From: Streptomyces sp. NBC_01262
GTDB taxonomy: Bacteria > Actinomycetota > Actinomycetes > Streptomycetales > Streptomycetaceae
Assembly (NCBI RefSeq): GCF_036226365.1
Contig: NZ_CP108462.1
Location: 7,596,501-7,660,500 of the forward strand
Length of the DNA stretch: 64,000 bases
Reading direction: 5' to 3'
Below are positions 35,735 through 45,514 of the stretch, one piece after another; within the stretch, counting starts at the first letter, position 1, and each line of letters starts with the position of its first letter. The notes beneath the pieces are model-generated. The model saw only the letters and a program-made list of their open reading frames with translations, was not told where the DNA came from and did not search any database. A program made the position numbers and the translations under genes.

Positions 35735-35776
35735 CGAAAGGGCGCGGGCTCCCCGTTGGGAGCCCGCGCCCTTTCG
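35735..35776. terminator. strong bidirectional terminator
   Basis: A perfect 19-bp stem (35735-35753 with 35758-35776) and CGTT loop, 13 bp beyond the DUF3040 stop and between convergent genes. The right arm ends CCCTTTCG and the left arm in reverse also gives CTTTCG. Confidence 0.85.
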
Positions 35777-35802
35777 CGTTCTGCTACCGCACCCTCCGCG
35801 TT

Positions 35803-35854
35803 GTGGGCAGGCGTTCCGCACGGCGGAACGGGTGGGCACAACGCGGCCACGGAC
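35803..35854 (-). repeat. 52-bp palindromic dispersed repeat, copy 2
   Basis: Reverse-strand copy of 351-402 (two differences). It also lies between convergent genes, 10 bp beyond the stop of the transglutaminase gene, and next to the terminator hairpin. Confidence 0.8.
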
Positions 35855-35864
35855 CGCCGGGGCG

Positions 35865-38270
35865 CTACGCCGGGCGGCGCCGAAGCACTGAGCCCGCCCG
35901 GCGCAGCGCGGCGGCCCACGCGGCCGCAAGCGCGGCCCGGCGCAGGGCGAACGCCCAGGCCAGCCGGACCGCGGAGCGGGGGGCGAGGGTGGCGCGGAGC
36001 CGGGTCACCCGGTCGGCGGAGTCGTGGAGGCCGAGGCGGATGCGGTCGACGTCGGAAGCCAGCCCTGCGGCGGGGTGCCGGGGCTCGGGCGCGTAGAGCG
36101 TCTGTTCGACCGCCGAGGCGATACGGCCCGCCGCCGCGGAGGAGGTGTCGTCCAGCTTCCCGGCCCGGATCAGCCGGGCCACCGCACGGCGCGGGGTCTC
36201 GGACTCGTCCGGCATGATGCCGTAGTCCCACGCGGTGTCCACCAGCTCCTGCCACGCCGCGAGCACATCGGAGTGCCGGAGCCGCCGGGCCCGGATCCGT
36301 TGCCGCCACAGCATGGGCAGCAGTGGCAGGAAGACCACCAGCGCCCCGCCGAAGAGCAGCAACAGCAGGCCGGGCAGGCCGCCGACCGCGGACCACAGAC
36401 CGCCGCTTCCGGAGCCGCCGCTGGAGGAGGGGGCCAGCGGATCGCAGTCGCCCTGCTGGGCCTGCTTCGCGGTGCAGGCCGGGGAGGCGGAGGCACTGGC
36501 GCTGGGGGCCGCGGTGTTGTTTTGGTCAGGCGTGTCAGGCGTGGCCGGGTCCGTACTGGAGGACGAGGTGTCCGCGGTGTAGTCGGGCTGGCTGCCCCGG
36601 GTCGGGGTGGGCTCGAAGCGGGTCCAGCCGATGCCCTCGAAGTACAGCTCGGGCCAGGCGTGGGCGTCCTTGAGGCCGACCGTGTAGGTGCCGTTGGCCT
36701 GGGCCGTGCCGGGGATGAAGCCCACGGCGACCCGGGCCGGGATGCCGAGGGTGCGGGCCATCGCCGCCATCGTGAAGGCGAAGTGGACGCAGAAGCCCTG
36801 CTTGTCCTTCAGGAACTTCGCGATCGCGTTGACCCCGGTGCCGGAGTCGACCGAAGTGCTGTACGAGAACTGGCCGTTGGTGAACCAGCGCTGCAGGGCC
36901 ACGGCCTTCCCGTAGTCGTTCGTGGCGTTCTTCGTGACGTTCCGCGCGGTCGTGGCGACCACGTCCGGCAGTGAGTCGGGCACCTGGGTGTACTCGCGGA
37001 CCAGGTTCGCCGAGGCGGCCGGCGCGGCGGCCAGCTGAGCGGCGGTCGGCTCCAACTGGAGGCTGGAGACCTGGTAGACCGCGCCGGACGTGGTCTGCCC
37101 CCGTTCGCCGATGACGGTGCGGCCGATCGGCTCGTACCGCCAGCGGCCGCCGCTCGGGTCGACCCGGGTGGCCGGGTAGGGGAGCGGCAGCCACAGCTGC
37201 CCGTAGTCCTTGGCCGCGACGACGCTGGTGTTGACCTGCTCGGTCTTCACCGCGGCCGTGAGGCCCTGCGCGGTGGGCAGTTGCGAGGGCAGCGCGGTCG
37301 TGGGCCGGCTGGACGTCTTCCACTGCTCGCCGTTGAACTCGTCCAGGGAGAGGATCCGCAGATACAGGTCCGAGTTGTTCGCGGCGGTGGTCCGGTAGGT
37401 GAGGACCTCGCGGTTGTCGGGCTGCTTGAGATTGTCCTGGAGGGCGAGCAGCGGGTTGACATTGACCGGGCCGCGTCCCGAGCCGTTGCCCGCGCCGGTC
37501 GCGGCCAGCAGGCCGCCGCTCAGCGAGGGCAGCGCGACCGGGGCGATCAGCGCGATGCCCAGGGCCATCGCCCCGATCCTGCGGCCGGTACGCACCGGGG
37601 CCAGCGCCGATCCGCCGCTGCCCGAGAAGGCGGCGCTGCCGCCCGCGTAGCCGCTGGGCGGGGCACCGCCGGGGCCGCCGAAGACCCGCCCCCAGCGCGA
37701 CAGCCGGTCGCGGCCCTCGGCCAGCAACAGCAGCAGATAGCCGGCCGCGGCGATCACGAACCACAGCCAGCGGCTGCCGCCGCCCGCCAGGCCCGCCGCG
37801 ATCGAGTACAGCGCCAGCAGCGGCAGCCCCGCCGGGGCCGCACTGCCGTACGTCACCGCCAGCGCGTCCACCGCCAGCGCGATCAGCAGCACCCCGCCGA
37901 CGAGCAGCAGCCGGATGCCCGAGGTGACCGGGGCCGGGATGGCGAACTGGCTGACATCCTGCACACCCGCGTTCAGCAAGGACCCGAAGTGCCGGAACAC
38001 GCCCGGCCCCGGCAGGATGCCCAGGTAGGCCTTCTGCCGCGCGAACATCAGCGTCAGCAGCAGCAGGGACGCCGCCGCCTGCGCCAGGATCGTCAGCGGT
38101 CTGGCCAGCGGCACCCGCCTGGCCAGCGCGCCCACCGAGCTCTGCAGGATCACCAGCAGGGCGGCCTGGAGGAGCCACGCGCTGCTGTCCGTCAGTGGCA
38201 GCATCGAGCAGGCCGCCATGACCGACGCCGCTGCCGCGCACACCGCCAGCCGGCCACGTCCGCTGATCAT
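35865..38270 (-). CDS. transglutaminase-like membrane protein (TgpA family)
   Basis: 801 residues. About six to seven membrane helices in the first 240 residues, then an extracytoplasmic DUF3488-like segment and a transglutaminase core: Cys494 in GFCVHFAFTMAAMARTLGIPAR, His537 in DAHAWPELYF, and FEPTP, where the third catalytic residue is expected, followed by a Ser/Thr-rich linker, a further membrane helix (GLLLLLFGGALVVFLPLLP) and a cytoplasmic DUF4129-like tail. Forms an operon with DUF58 and MoxR genes through 4-nt overlaps. Likely cleaves or cross-links cell-envelope proteins. Confidence 0.9.
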   Translation of the reverse strand: MISGRGRLAVCAAAASVMAACSMLPLTDSSAWLLQAALLVILQSSVGALARRVPLARPLTILAQAAASLLLLTLMFARQKAYLGILPGPGVFRHFGSLLNAGVQDVSQFAIPAPVTSGIRLLLVGGVLLIALAVDALAVTYGSAAPAGLPLLALYSIAAGLAGGGSRWLWFVIAAAGYLLLLLAEGRDRLSRWGRVFGGPGGAPPSGYAGGSAAFSGSGGSALAPVRTGRRIGAMALGIALIAPVALPSLSGGLLAATGAGNGSGRGPVNVNPLLALQDNLKQPDNREVLTYRTTAANNSDLYLRILSLDEFNGEQWKTSSRPTTALPSQLPTAQGLTAAVKTEQVNTSVVAAKDYGQLWLPLPYPATRVDPSGGRWRYEPIGRTVIGERGQTTSGAVYQVSSLQLEPTAAQLAAAPAASANLVREYTQVPDSLPDVVATTARNVTKNATNDYGKAVALQRWFTNGQFSYSTSVDSGTGVNAIAKFLKDKQGFCVHFAFTMAAMARTLGIPARVAVGFIPGTAQANGTYTVGLKDAHAWPELYFEGIGWTRFEPTPTRGSQPDYTADTSSSSTDPATPDTPDQNNTAAPSASASASPACTAKQAQQGDCDPLAPSSSGGSGSGGLWSAVGGLPGLLLLLFGGALVVFLPLLPMLWRQRIRARRLRHSDVLAAWQELVDTAWDYGIMPDESETPRRAVARLIRAGKLDDTSSAAAGRIASAVEQTLYAPEPRHPAAGLASDVDRIRLGLHDSADRVTRLRATLAPRSAVRLAWAFALRRAALAAAWAAALRRAGSVLRRRPA

Positions 38271-39648
38271 CGGGCTCCCGCCTCCTCACGCGACCGGTAA
38301 CGGTCGGCGCGCTGCCACAGCTCGGCGAGCCCGTCGCCCGCCGACACCGGCAGTACTGTCCAGCCCGCCTCGCGCAGCATGCGTACCGAGCGCTGCGCGT
38401 CCTCCTCGTCGTCCTGCTCCCCGGGGGCGGGCTCGCCGCCCGGGGGCACATCCGGATACGGACCGGCCTCCCGCGACGTCCACCCGGAACCGGCCAGCAC
38501 GAACGCCACCGCGCCGCCCGCGCGCTGCCGCATCCGGCCGACGATCGCGGCCTGCTCCTCGTCCAGCTCGCCCAGGAACGCCACCAGCAGCCCCTCGCTC
38601 CCGGCCCGCAGCACATCGTGCGCCAGCGACAGGCCGGCCCCGGGCTCCTCGGAGTGGTCGACCACCGCGAGGGTGTCCAGCAGCACCCCGGCCGCGTCGG
38701 AGGAATCGTTCCCGCCGAAGCCGCCCGCCCCGTCGGGGCCCGGCACCGTGCTGCCGTTGTCCATCAGCAGCCGCACCGAGAAGCCGCGCTCCAGCATGTG
38801 CGCCGCCACCGAGGCCGCCCCGGACACCGCCCACTCGAAGGCCGAGTCGGGTCCGGCCCCGTAGAAGGCCTCCCGCCGGGTGTCGAGCAGCACCGTGCAG
38901 CGGGCCTTGTGCGGCTGCTCCTCGCGGCGGACCATCAGCTCGCCGTACTTGGCGGTGGACCGCCAGTGCACCCGCCGCAGGTCGTCGCCGTGGCGGTAGC
39001 CGCGGGGGATGACATCGTCCTCACCGGCCAGGGACAGCGCCCGGGTCCGGCTGTCGCCGTAGCCCGAGGCCTCACCGGCCAGGCGCACCGGCGGCAGCGG
39101 CGTCACCTTCGGCACCACGGTCAGGGTGTCGAAGGCGCTGAAGGAGCGGGTCAGCTCGCACATGCCGAAAGGATCCGTCAGCCGCAGCTGCAACGGCCCC
39201 AGCGGATACCGCCCGCGCAGGTCCGAGCGCACCCGGTACGACACCTCACGGTGCCCGCCCGGCTCCACCCGGTCCAGTACGAAACGGGGCCGGGGCCCCA
39301 GCACATAGGGCACCCGGTCCTGGAGCATCAGCAGCCCGGTCGGTATCCGCGACACGTTGTCCACCCGCAGGAACACCCGGGCCTCGGCCATCGCGGGCAC
39401 CCGCGAGGGCGCCAGCCGCCGTCCGCCCGCCACCCGGTAGCGCGTGCGGTAGAGCACGACCACGCACACCAGCGGCAGCGCGGCCAGCAGCAGCCCGACC
39501 CTCAGCAGGTCCGGCTGCCCCAGCACGTACGCGCACACCGCCGCCGCCACCCCGGCGGCCAGGAACGACCGCCCGCGGGTGGTGAGGCCGGACAGGGCCG
39601 CCCGCAGGCCGTTGCCCGGATCGCCCGAGCCGCCTTCGGCGCCCGGCA

Positions 39649-39652
<4 letters not shown>
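38267..39652 (-). CDS. DUF58 domain protein
   Basis: 461 residues. Two N-terminal membrane helices (about 32-47 and 51-68), a beta-rich segment, and the DUF58 block with DLRRVHWRSTAKYGELMVRREEQ near residue 225, which resembles a von Willebrand A-type fold in its C-terminal half. DUF58 proteins are regular partners of MoxR ATPases and TgpA. Overlaps both neighbours by 4 nt, so the three products are made together. Confidence 0.9.
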
Positions 39653-40650
<998 letters not shown>

Positions 40651-40755
40651 CCGGCCCTCCTCGGCCCAACATTCAGTCCGCGGCCCTGACCTCGGGTGAG
40701 GCGGCGCGCATGAAGCATTCTTCCTTCAACTATGCTCCGCGTCACTCGCCTTCTG

Positions 40756-41283
40756 TTACTCAGTCGTGATTTCCCGCAGCAGACCGGTATGGACATCGAA
40801 GACAAAGCCACGGACATCGTCCGTATGTGCTAGGAACGGCGAGGTCCGCACCCGGGCCATCGATTGCCGCACATCCTGGTCCACATCCCGGAACGACTCG
40901 ACGGCCCAGGTCGGCCGCTGTCCTACCTCGTCCTCCAGGTGCGTGCGGAAGTCCTCGGTGAGGGTCTCCAGGCCGCATCCGGTGTGGTGGATCAGCACGA
41001 TCGAGCGGGTGCCCAGCGCGCGCTGGCTGATCGTGAGCGACCGGATCGTGTCATCGGTGACCACTCCGCCCGCGTTGCGGATCGTATGACAGTCGCCGAG
41101 CTCCAGGCCCAGCGCCGCGTGCAGGTCGAGACGGGCGTCCATGCAGGCGACGATCGCCACCTGCAGGACGGGATGGGCGTCCATGCCGGGGTCGCGGAAC
41201 TGCTCCGCGTAGTGCCGGTTCGCCTCGACGAGCCGGTCGGTGACTGAGCCAGTGCCGGCGGGCTGCTGCTCGAATATCGACAT
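40756..41283 (-). CDS. beta-class carbonic anhydrase
   Basis: Hydrates CO2 to bicarbonate. 175 residues with the Zn ligands Cys47 (CMDAR, with the Asp49-Arg51 dyad), His100 and Cys103 (HHTGC). The shortish length fits the mycobacterial Rv1284-like subgroup. ATG 41283 gives the expected MSIFEQQ start; no strong ribosome binding site is visible. Divergent from mraZ across 229 bp. Confidence 0.92.
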   Translation of the reverse strand: MSIFEQQPAGTGSVTDRLVEANRHYAEQFRDPGMDAHPVLQVAIVACMDARLDLHAALGLELGDCHTIRNAGGVVTDDTIRSLTISQRALGTRSIVLIHHTGCGLETLTEDFRTHLEDEVGQRPTWAVESFRDVDQDVRQSMARVRTSPFLAHTDDVRGFVFDVHTGLLREITTE

Positions 41284-41432
41284 GACACGACCGTAGAGGG
41301 CACAGGTGCCCCCGACCTGCTGTGAGATCCGACAAATCTTGGTCAATCGAGTGGTTTGTGAGCTAACCCACAGGCGTCACGGCCGCTCACCCAAGTGGGT
41401 GCTGTTTTCTCCCGGGGAGTGACGGCCCTTCG

Positions 41433-41460
41433 TTGACCGTGGGGCTTAGTGGAGTAAAGT
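41433..41460 (+). promoter_or_regulatory. mraZ (dcw cluster) promoter
   Basis: -35 TTGACC at 41433-41438, 16-bp spacer, -10 TAAAGT at 41455-41460. It lies about 50 bp upstream of mraZ and is covered by the MraZ boxes. Confidence 0.7.
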
Positions 41461-41474
41461 GGCGCGAAGTGGGT
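41440..41474 (+). promoter_or_regulatory. MraZ operator: four TGGNN boxes at 10-bp spacing
   Basis: TGGGG (41440), TGGAG (41450), TGGCG (41460) and TGGGT (41470) are spaced exactly 10 bp apart, matching the MraZ binding sites described in other bacteria (direct TGGGN repeats with 5-nt gaps). They overlap the mraZ promoter, consistent with autorepression of the cluster. Confidence 0.85.
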
Positions 41475-41512
41475 TGCCCCTGATTTTCCCTGATCAGCTG
41501 CGGGAGGTGCGG

Positions 41513-41944
41513 ATGTTCCTCGGGACGTACGCACCACGGCTGGACGAGAAGAGCCGGCTCGTACTGCCGGCCAAGTTCCGCGAGCAGCTCGCCGACGGCC
41601 TGGTGATCACCAAGGGGCAGGAGCGCTGCCTGTACGTATGGCCGCTGGCCGAGTTCCGTACGGTGACCGAGCGGCTGCGCGAGGCCCCCGTGACATCCAA
41701 GCCCGCGCGGGACTACATGCGCGTGCTGTTCGCCGGCGCGCACGACGAGATCCCCGACAAACAGGGCCGCGTCACTCTCCCCCAGGCCCTGCGCGAATAC
41801 GCCGGACTGCGCCGCGACTGCACCGTCATCGGCGCCAACAACCGGGTCGAGGTGTGGGACGCGACCGCCTGGGACCGCTATCTGGCCGCGCAGGAGGACG
41901 TTCTGCCCGCGCTGTCGCAGGAGGTGCCCCCCGGCCTACTGTGA
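41513..41944 (+). CDS. mraZ: transcriptional regulator MraZ
   Basis: 143 residues with two SpoVT/AbrB-like half-domains, each with the DxKxR signature: LDEKSRLVLPAKFR (about 10-23) and PDKQGRVTLPQALR (about 82-95). It forms a ring and binds tandem TGGGN boxes; four such boxes lie just upstream. ATG 41513 follows GGGAGG. First gene of the dcw cluster and probably its own repressor. Confidence 0.96.
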   Translation: MFLGTYAPRLDEKSRLVLPAKFREQLADGLVITKGQERCLYVWPLAEFRTVTERLREAPVTSKPARDYMRVLFAGAHDEIPDKQGRVTLPQALREYAGLRRDCTVIGANNRVEVWDATAWDRYLAAQEDVLPALSQEVPPGLL

Positions 41945-41994
41945 CCCTCCCCCAGACTCCGTCCGGGGGGACCCCCAGCCCGTAGCCTGCTGTC

Positions 41995-42012
41995 TCACGT
42001 ACGCGTACGTGA
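41995..42012. promoter_or_regulatory. 18-bp perfect palindrome between mraZ and rsmH
   Basis: TCACGTACGCGTACGTGA is identical to its reverse complement, 51 bp after the mraZ stop and 127 bp before rsmH. It could bind a dimeric regulator or be a short hairpin. It follows a G/C-rich stretch (41946-41980) resembling a common Streptomyces intergenic hairpin. Confidence 0.5.
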
Positions 42013-42138
42013 CGCTCGGCCTCCTCCCGCTCCCGGTTCCGGACTCGCTGGCACTACTTCCCCGGTGCCAGCCGGCCCTCCAGAGCGGGCGGGGACCAAG
42101 TGGTACGTCCTCCGTCTGAGCCATCCGAGAAGGGCCCG

Positions 42139-43101
42139 ATGAGCACCACCCCCTCCCATGTCCCCGTGATGCTGCGGCGCTGCCTGGACCTGCTGGCGCC
42201 CGCGCTGTCCGGCCCGGACGCGGTCGTGGTGGACGCCACGCTCGGGCTCGGCGGCCACAGCGAGGCGCTGCTGTCCGAGTTCCCCGGCGCCCGCCTCGTC
42301 GCCATCGACCGCGACCCCGCCGCCCTCAAGCTCTCCGCCGACCGCCTCGCCCTTTACGGCGACCGCGCCACCCTCGTCCACGCCGTCTACGACGAGCTCC
42401 CCGAGGTCCTGGCCCGGCTCGGCATCGCGCAGGTGCAGGGTGTCCTGTTCGACCTCGGCGTCTCCTCCATGCAGCTCGACGAGGCCGACCGCGGCTTCGC
42501 CTATGCCCAGGACGCCCCCCTCGACATGCGCATGGACCAGAGCACCGGCATCAGCGCCGCCGAGGTCCTCAACACCTATCCCCCCGGCGATCTCGTCCGG
42601 ATCCTCCGCAGCTACGGCGAGGAGAAGTTCGCCCGCAAGATCGTCGACGCGGTCGTGAAGGAGCGGGCCAAGGAGCCCTTCACCGACAGCGCCCGCCTCG
42701 TCGACCTCATCCGCGCCGCCCTCCCGCAAGCCGCCAAGCGAACCGGCGGCAACCCCGCCAAGCGCACCTTCCAGGCCCTGCGGATCGAGGTCAACGGCGA
42801 GCTCACCGCCGTCGAGCGCGCCATCCCCGCCGCGGTCGCCGCGCTCGCGGTCGGCGGCCGGATCGCCGTGCTGTCGTACCAGTCGCTGGAGGACCGGCTG
42901 GTGAAGCAGGTCTTCGCGGCCGGCGCGGCGAACACCGCTCCGCCCGGGCTGCCGGTGGTCCCGGAGAAGTACCAGCCGCGGCTGAAGCTGCTGACGCGGG
43001 GCGCGGAGCTTCCCACCGAGCACGAGATCGCCGAGAACCGGCGCGCGGCGCCGGCGCGGCTGCGGGGCGCGGAACGCATCCGTGCGGAGGTGGAGCGGTG
43101 A
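42139..43101 (+). CDS. rsmH: 16S rRNA (cytosine-1402-N4)-methyltransferase RsmH
   Basis: Methylates N4 of C1402 in the ribosomal P site. 320 residues: HVPVMLRRCLDLL at the N-terminus, SAM motif VVDATLGLGGHSEALL, LFDLGVSSMQLDEADRGFAY, NPAKRTFQALRIEVNGEL. Residue 248 is Gln (LSYQSLEDRLVKQ, codon CAG at 42880) where nearly all relatives I recall have His. ATG 42139 follows GAGAAGGG; GTG 42100 is in frame. Its stop overlaps ftsL. Confidence 0.95.
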   Translation: MSTTPSHVPVMLRRCLDLLAPALSGPDAVVVDATLGLGGHSEALLSEFPGARLVAIDRDPAALKLSADRLALYGDRATLVHAVYDELPEVLARLGIAQVQGVLFDLGVSSMQLDEADRGFAYAQDAPLDMRMDQSTGISAAEVLNTYPPGDLVRILRSYGEEKFARKIVDAVVKERAKEPFTDSARLVDLIRAALPQAAKRTGGNPAKRTFQALRIEVNGELTAVERAIPAAVAALAVGGRIAVLSYQSLEDRLVKQVFAAGAANTAPPGLPVVPEKYQPRLKLLTRGAELPTEHEIAENRRAAPARLRGAERIRAEVER

Positions 43102-43598
43102 TCTCAGCCCGTCCGGCCCCGCGGCGCCCGGGGGCGCAGCCGGCCGCACGGTCGCCCTTCGTCCTCCTGATCGTGCTGCTCCTCGCCGGCGGCCTGTTCG
43201 GCCTGCTCCTGCTGAACTCGGCCGTCGTGAAGGACTCCTTCAAGCTGGACGACCTGCAGAAGCAGACGAAACAGCTCACGGACGAGGAGCAGGCCCTCCA
43301 GCAGGACGTGGACGAGTACTCGGCGCCGGACGAGCTGGACAAGCGGGCCCGGGAGCTGGGCATGGTGCCGGGGGGCAACCCCGCCTTCCTGTCGCCCGAC
43401 GGCAGGGTGAAGGGCTCACCGGACGTGGCGACGGCCGAGCCGCTGCCGGAGCCGTCCGAGACGCCGACGCCGAGCGTGTCCACGCAGGTTTCCCCGTCTG
43501 CGCCGGTCTCCCCGTCCGTATCGGCCATCCCGTCCGCCTCCCTGTCCGGATCCCCGGTCACCTCACCGTCCGTCACACCCCTCGGGACGACGCCATGA
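43098..43598 (+). CDS. ftsL: cell division protein FtsL
   Basis: 166 residues, bitopic: basic N-terminus, membrane helix SPFVLLIVLLLAGGLFGLLLL (about 19-39), a leucine-zipper-like coiled coil (DDLQKQTKQLTDEEQALQQDVDEY) that pairs with FtsB/DivIC, the ARELGMVPGGNPAF motif, and a long Pro/Ser/Val-rich extracytoplasmic tail. GTG start overlaps the rsmH stop (GTGA) and its stop overlaps ftsI, giving translational coupling. Confidence 0.9.
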   Translation: MISARPAPRRPGAQPAARSPFVLLIVLLLAGGLFGLLLLNSAVVKDSFKLDDLQKQTKQLTDEEQALQQDVDEYSAPDELDKRARELGMVPGGNPAFLSPDGRVKGSPDVATAEPLPEPSETPTPSVSTQVSPSAPVSPSVSAIPSASLSGSPVTSPSVTPLGTTP

Positions 43599-45514
43599 GC
43601 AGCAACGTGCCGCCGCGCAGGCGGCCCCCGCAGAGGCCGGCACCGAGCAGGCGGCCGGCGCGGCCCGTGACCCCCGCCGGAGGCGCGACGCTGCGCCTGG
43701 GGAAGCCGCGCCCCCGCCTGCGGCTGGTGAGCCTCGCGCTGACGCTCGTCATGCTGACCTTCGTCGTACGCCTCCTCCAGGTGCAGGCCGTGGACGCGTC
43801 GGCGTACGCGACGAAGGCCGAGGCCAACCGCTACCTCACGGCGACGCTGGCGGCCGAGCGCGGCACGATCACCGACCGCGACGGTGTGGACCTGGCGAAC
43901 ACCGTGGACGCGTACGACATCCTGGCCGACCCGATGCTGTTCACGGCGGCGGAGACGGACGCGGACGACGCCCCCCAGCAGGCGGCGGAACTGCTCGCGC
44001 CCATCGTGAACGGCGACGAGAAGACGATCGCCAAGCAGCTGGCGAACTACCCGGCCTCGCGCAACGAGATCATCGCCAAGCAGCAGTCGCCGCAGGTCTG
44101 GAACCAGATCAAGGACCTGCAGAGCGCGCTCGCGGACAAGGCGGCCAAGGGCGACGGCGCGAACGTCCTGCTCGGGATCTTCCGCCAGGCGCACAGCAAG
44201 CGGGTCTACCCCAACGGCGACCTCGCCGCGGGCGTCATCGGCTTCGTCAACTCCGAAGGCAAGGGCAGCGGCGGCCTGGAGCAGCAGTTCAACACCGAGC
44301 TCGCGGGCAAGGACGGCACGATCACCTACGCCCAGTCCGGCGGCCGCCGGATCCCGACCGCGGGCGTACGGGAGAAGGCCGCCGAGCCCGGCGCGACGGT
44401 GGAGCTGACCCTGAACCGGGACATCCAGTGGGCGGCCCAGCAGGCGATCACCGAGCAGGTCCAGGAGTCGGACGCGGACCGGGGCTATGTGATCGTCCAG
44501 GACACGCAGACCGGCGAGATCCTGGCCATGGCCAACGCCCCGGGGTACGACCCGAACGACCTGAGCAAGGCGTACTCCTCCGCTCTGGGCAACGCCGCGC
44601 TGACGGACGCGTACGAGCCCGGCAGCGTCAGCAAGCTGATGTCGATGGCGGCCGTACTGGACACCGGCGCGGCCACAGCCGCCACTCATGTCACGGTTCC
44701 GGGAACCCTGCCCAGGGCGGACCGCGTCTTCCACGACGACGTGGACCACGGAACGTGGCATCTGACGCTGAACGGGGTACTCGCCAAGTCAAGCAACATC
44801 GGCACGATTCTCGCGGCCGAACAACTCGGCAAGACCCAGAAGCAGGCGAACTCGGTGCTCTACTCGTACTTGAGCAAGTTCGGGATCGGTCAGCACACCG
44901 GCCTCGGGTTCCCCGGCGAGACCGCGGGCATCCTGGCGAAGCCGCAGGACTGGAACGCCTCGCAGCAGTACACGATCCCGTTCGGCCAGGGCCTGTCCCT
45001 GAACGCGCTGCAGGCCACCTCGGTCTACTCCACGATCGCCAACGGCGGCGTGCGCATCGAGCCCACCCTCGTACGCGGCACGACCGGCGCCGACGGCCGC
45101 TTCGTGCCAACCGCCACGCCCGAGCAGACCCGCGTGGTCAGCGAGCAGACCGCCACCACCTTGTCCCGGATGCTGGAGTCGGTCGTGGGCGACGAGCAGG
45201 GCACCGGCATCAAGGCCCGGATCGCCGGATACCGCGTCGCGGGCAAGACGGGCACGGCCAACCGGGTGGACCCGGAGACCGGTCTCTACAGCGGCTACAC
45301 GGCCTCGTTCATGGGCTTCGCGCCCGCCGACAAGCCCCGGGTCACGGTGTCGTGCGTGATCCAGAACCCGACCAGGGGAAGCTACTTCGGCGGCCAGATC
45401 TGCGGCCCGGTCTTCAAGAAGGTCATGGAATTCGCCCTGAAATCCCTGCAGGTCCCGCCGACCGGCACCAAGGCGCCGAGCCTGCCGGTCGAGTGGAACC
45501 CGTCGAAATCGTGA
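43595..45514 (+). CDS. ftsI: septal peptidoglycan transpeptidase FtsI (PBP3)
   Basis: 639-residue class B penicillin-binding protein. Short basic cytoplasmic N-terminus, one membrane helix near 48-66, a PBP dimer domain with RGTITDRDG, and the transpeptidase domain: active-site Ser344 in the SVSK box (GSVSKLM), SSN motif in AKSSNIGT, and K551-T-G in AGKTGTANR. Cross-links septal peptidoglycan with FtsW. ATG overlaps the ftsL stop; the stop overlaps murE. Confidence 0.96.
   Translation: MSSNVPPRRRPPQRPAPSRRPARPVTPAGGATLRLGKPRPRLRLVSLALTLVMLTFVVRLLQVQAVDASAYATKAEANRYLTATLAAERGTITDRDGVDLANTVDAYDILADPMLFTAAETDADDAPQQAAELLAPIVNGDEKTIAKQLANYPASRNEIIAKQQSPQVWNQIKDLQSALADKAAKGDGANVLLGIFRQAHSKRVYPNGDLAAGVIGFVNSEGKGSGGLEQQFNTELAGKDGTITYAQSGGRRIPTAGVREKAAEPGATVELTLNRDIQWAAQQAITEQVQESDADRGYVIVQDTQTGEILAMANAPGYDPNDLSKAYSSALGNAALTDAYEPGSVSKLMSMAAVLDTGAATAATHVTVPGTLPRADRVFHDDVDHGTWHLTLNGVLAKSSNIGTILAAEQLGKTQKQANSVLYSYLSKFGIGQHTGLGFPGETAGILAKPQDWNASQQYTIPFGQGLSLNALQATSVYSTIANGGVRIEPTLVRGTTGADGRFVPTATPEQTRVVSEQTATTLSRMLESVVGDEQGTGIKARIAGYRVAGKTGTANRVDPETGLYSGYTASFMGFAPADKPRVTVSCVIQNPTRGSYFGGQICGPVFKKVMEFALKSLQVPPTGTKAPSLPVEWNPSKS

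Noticed and set aside
41388..41401. CACCCAAGTGGGTG dyad upstream of the mraZ boxes
   Set aside because: Contains a TGGGT but is 44 bp from the first box and out of the 10-bp phase; short enough to be chance.
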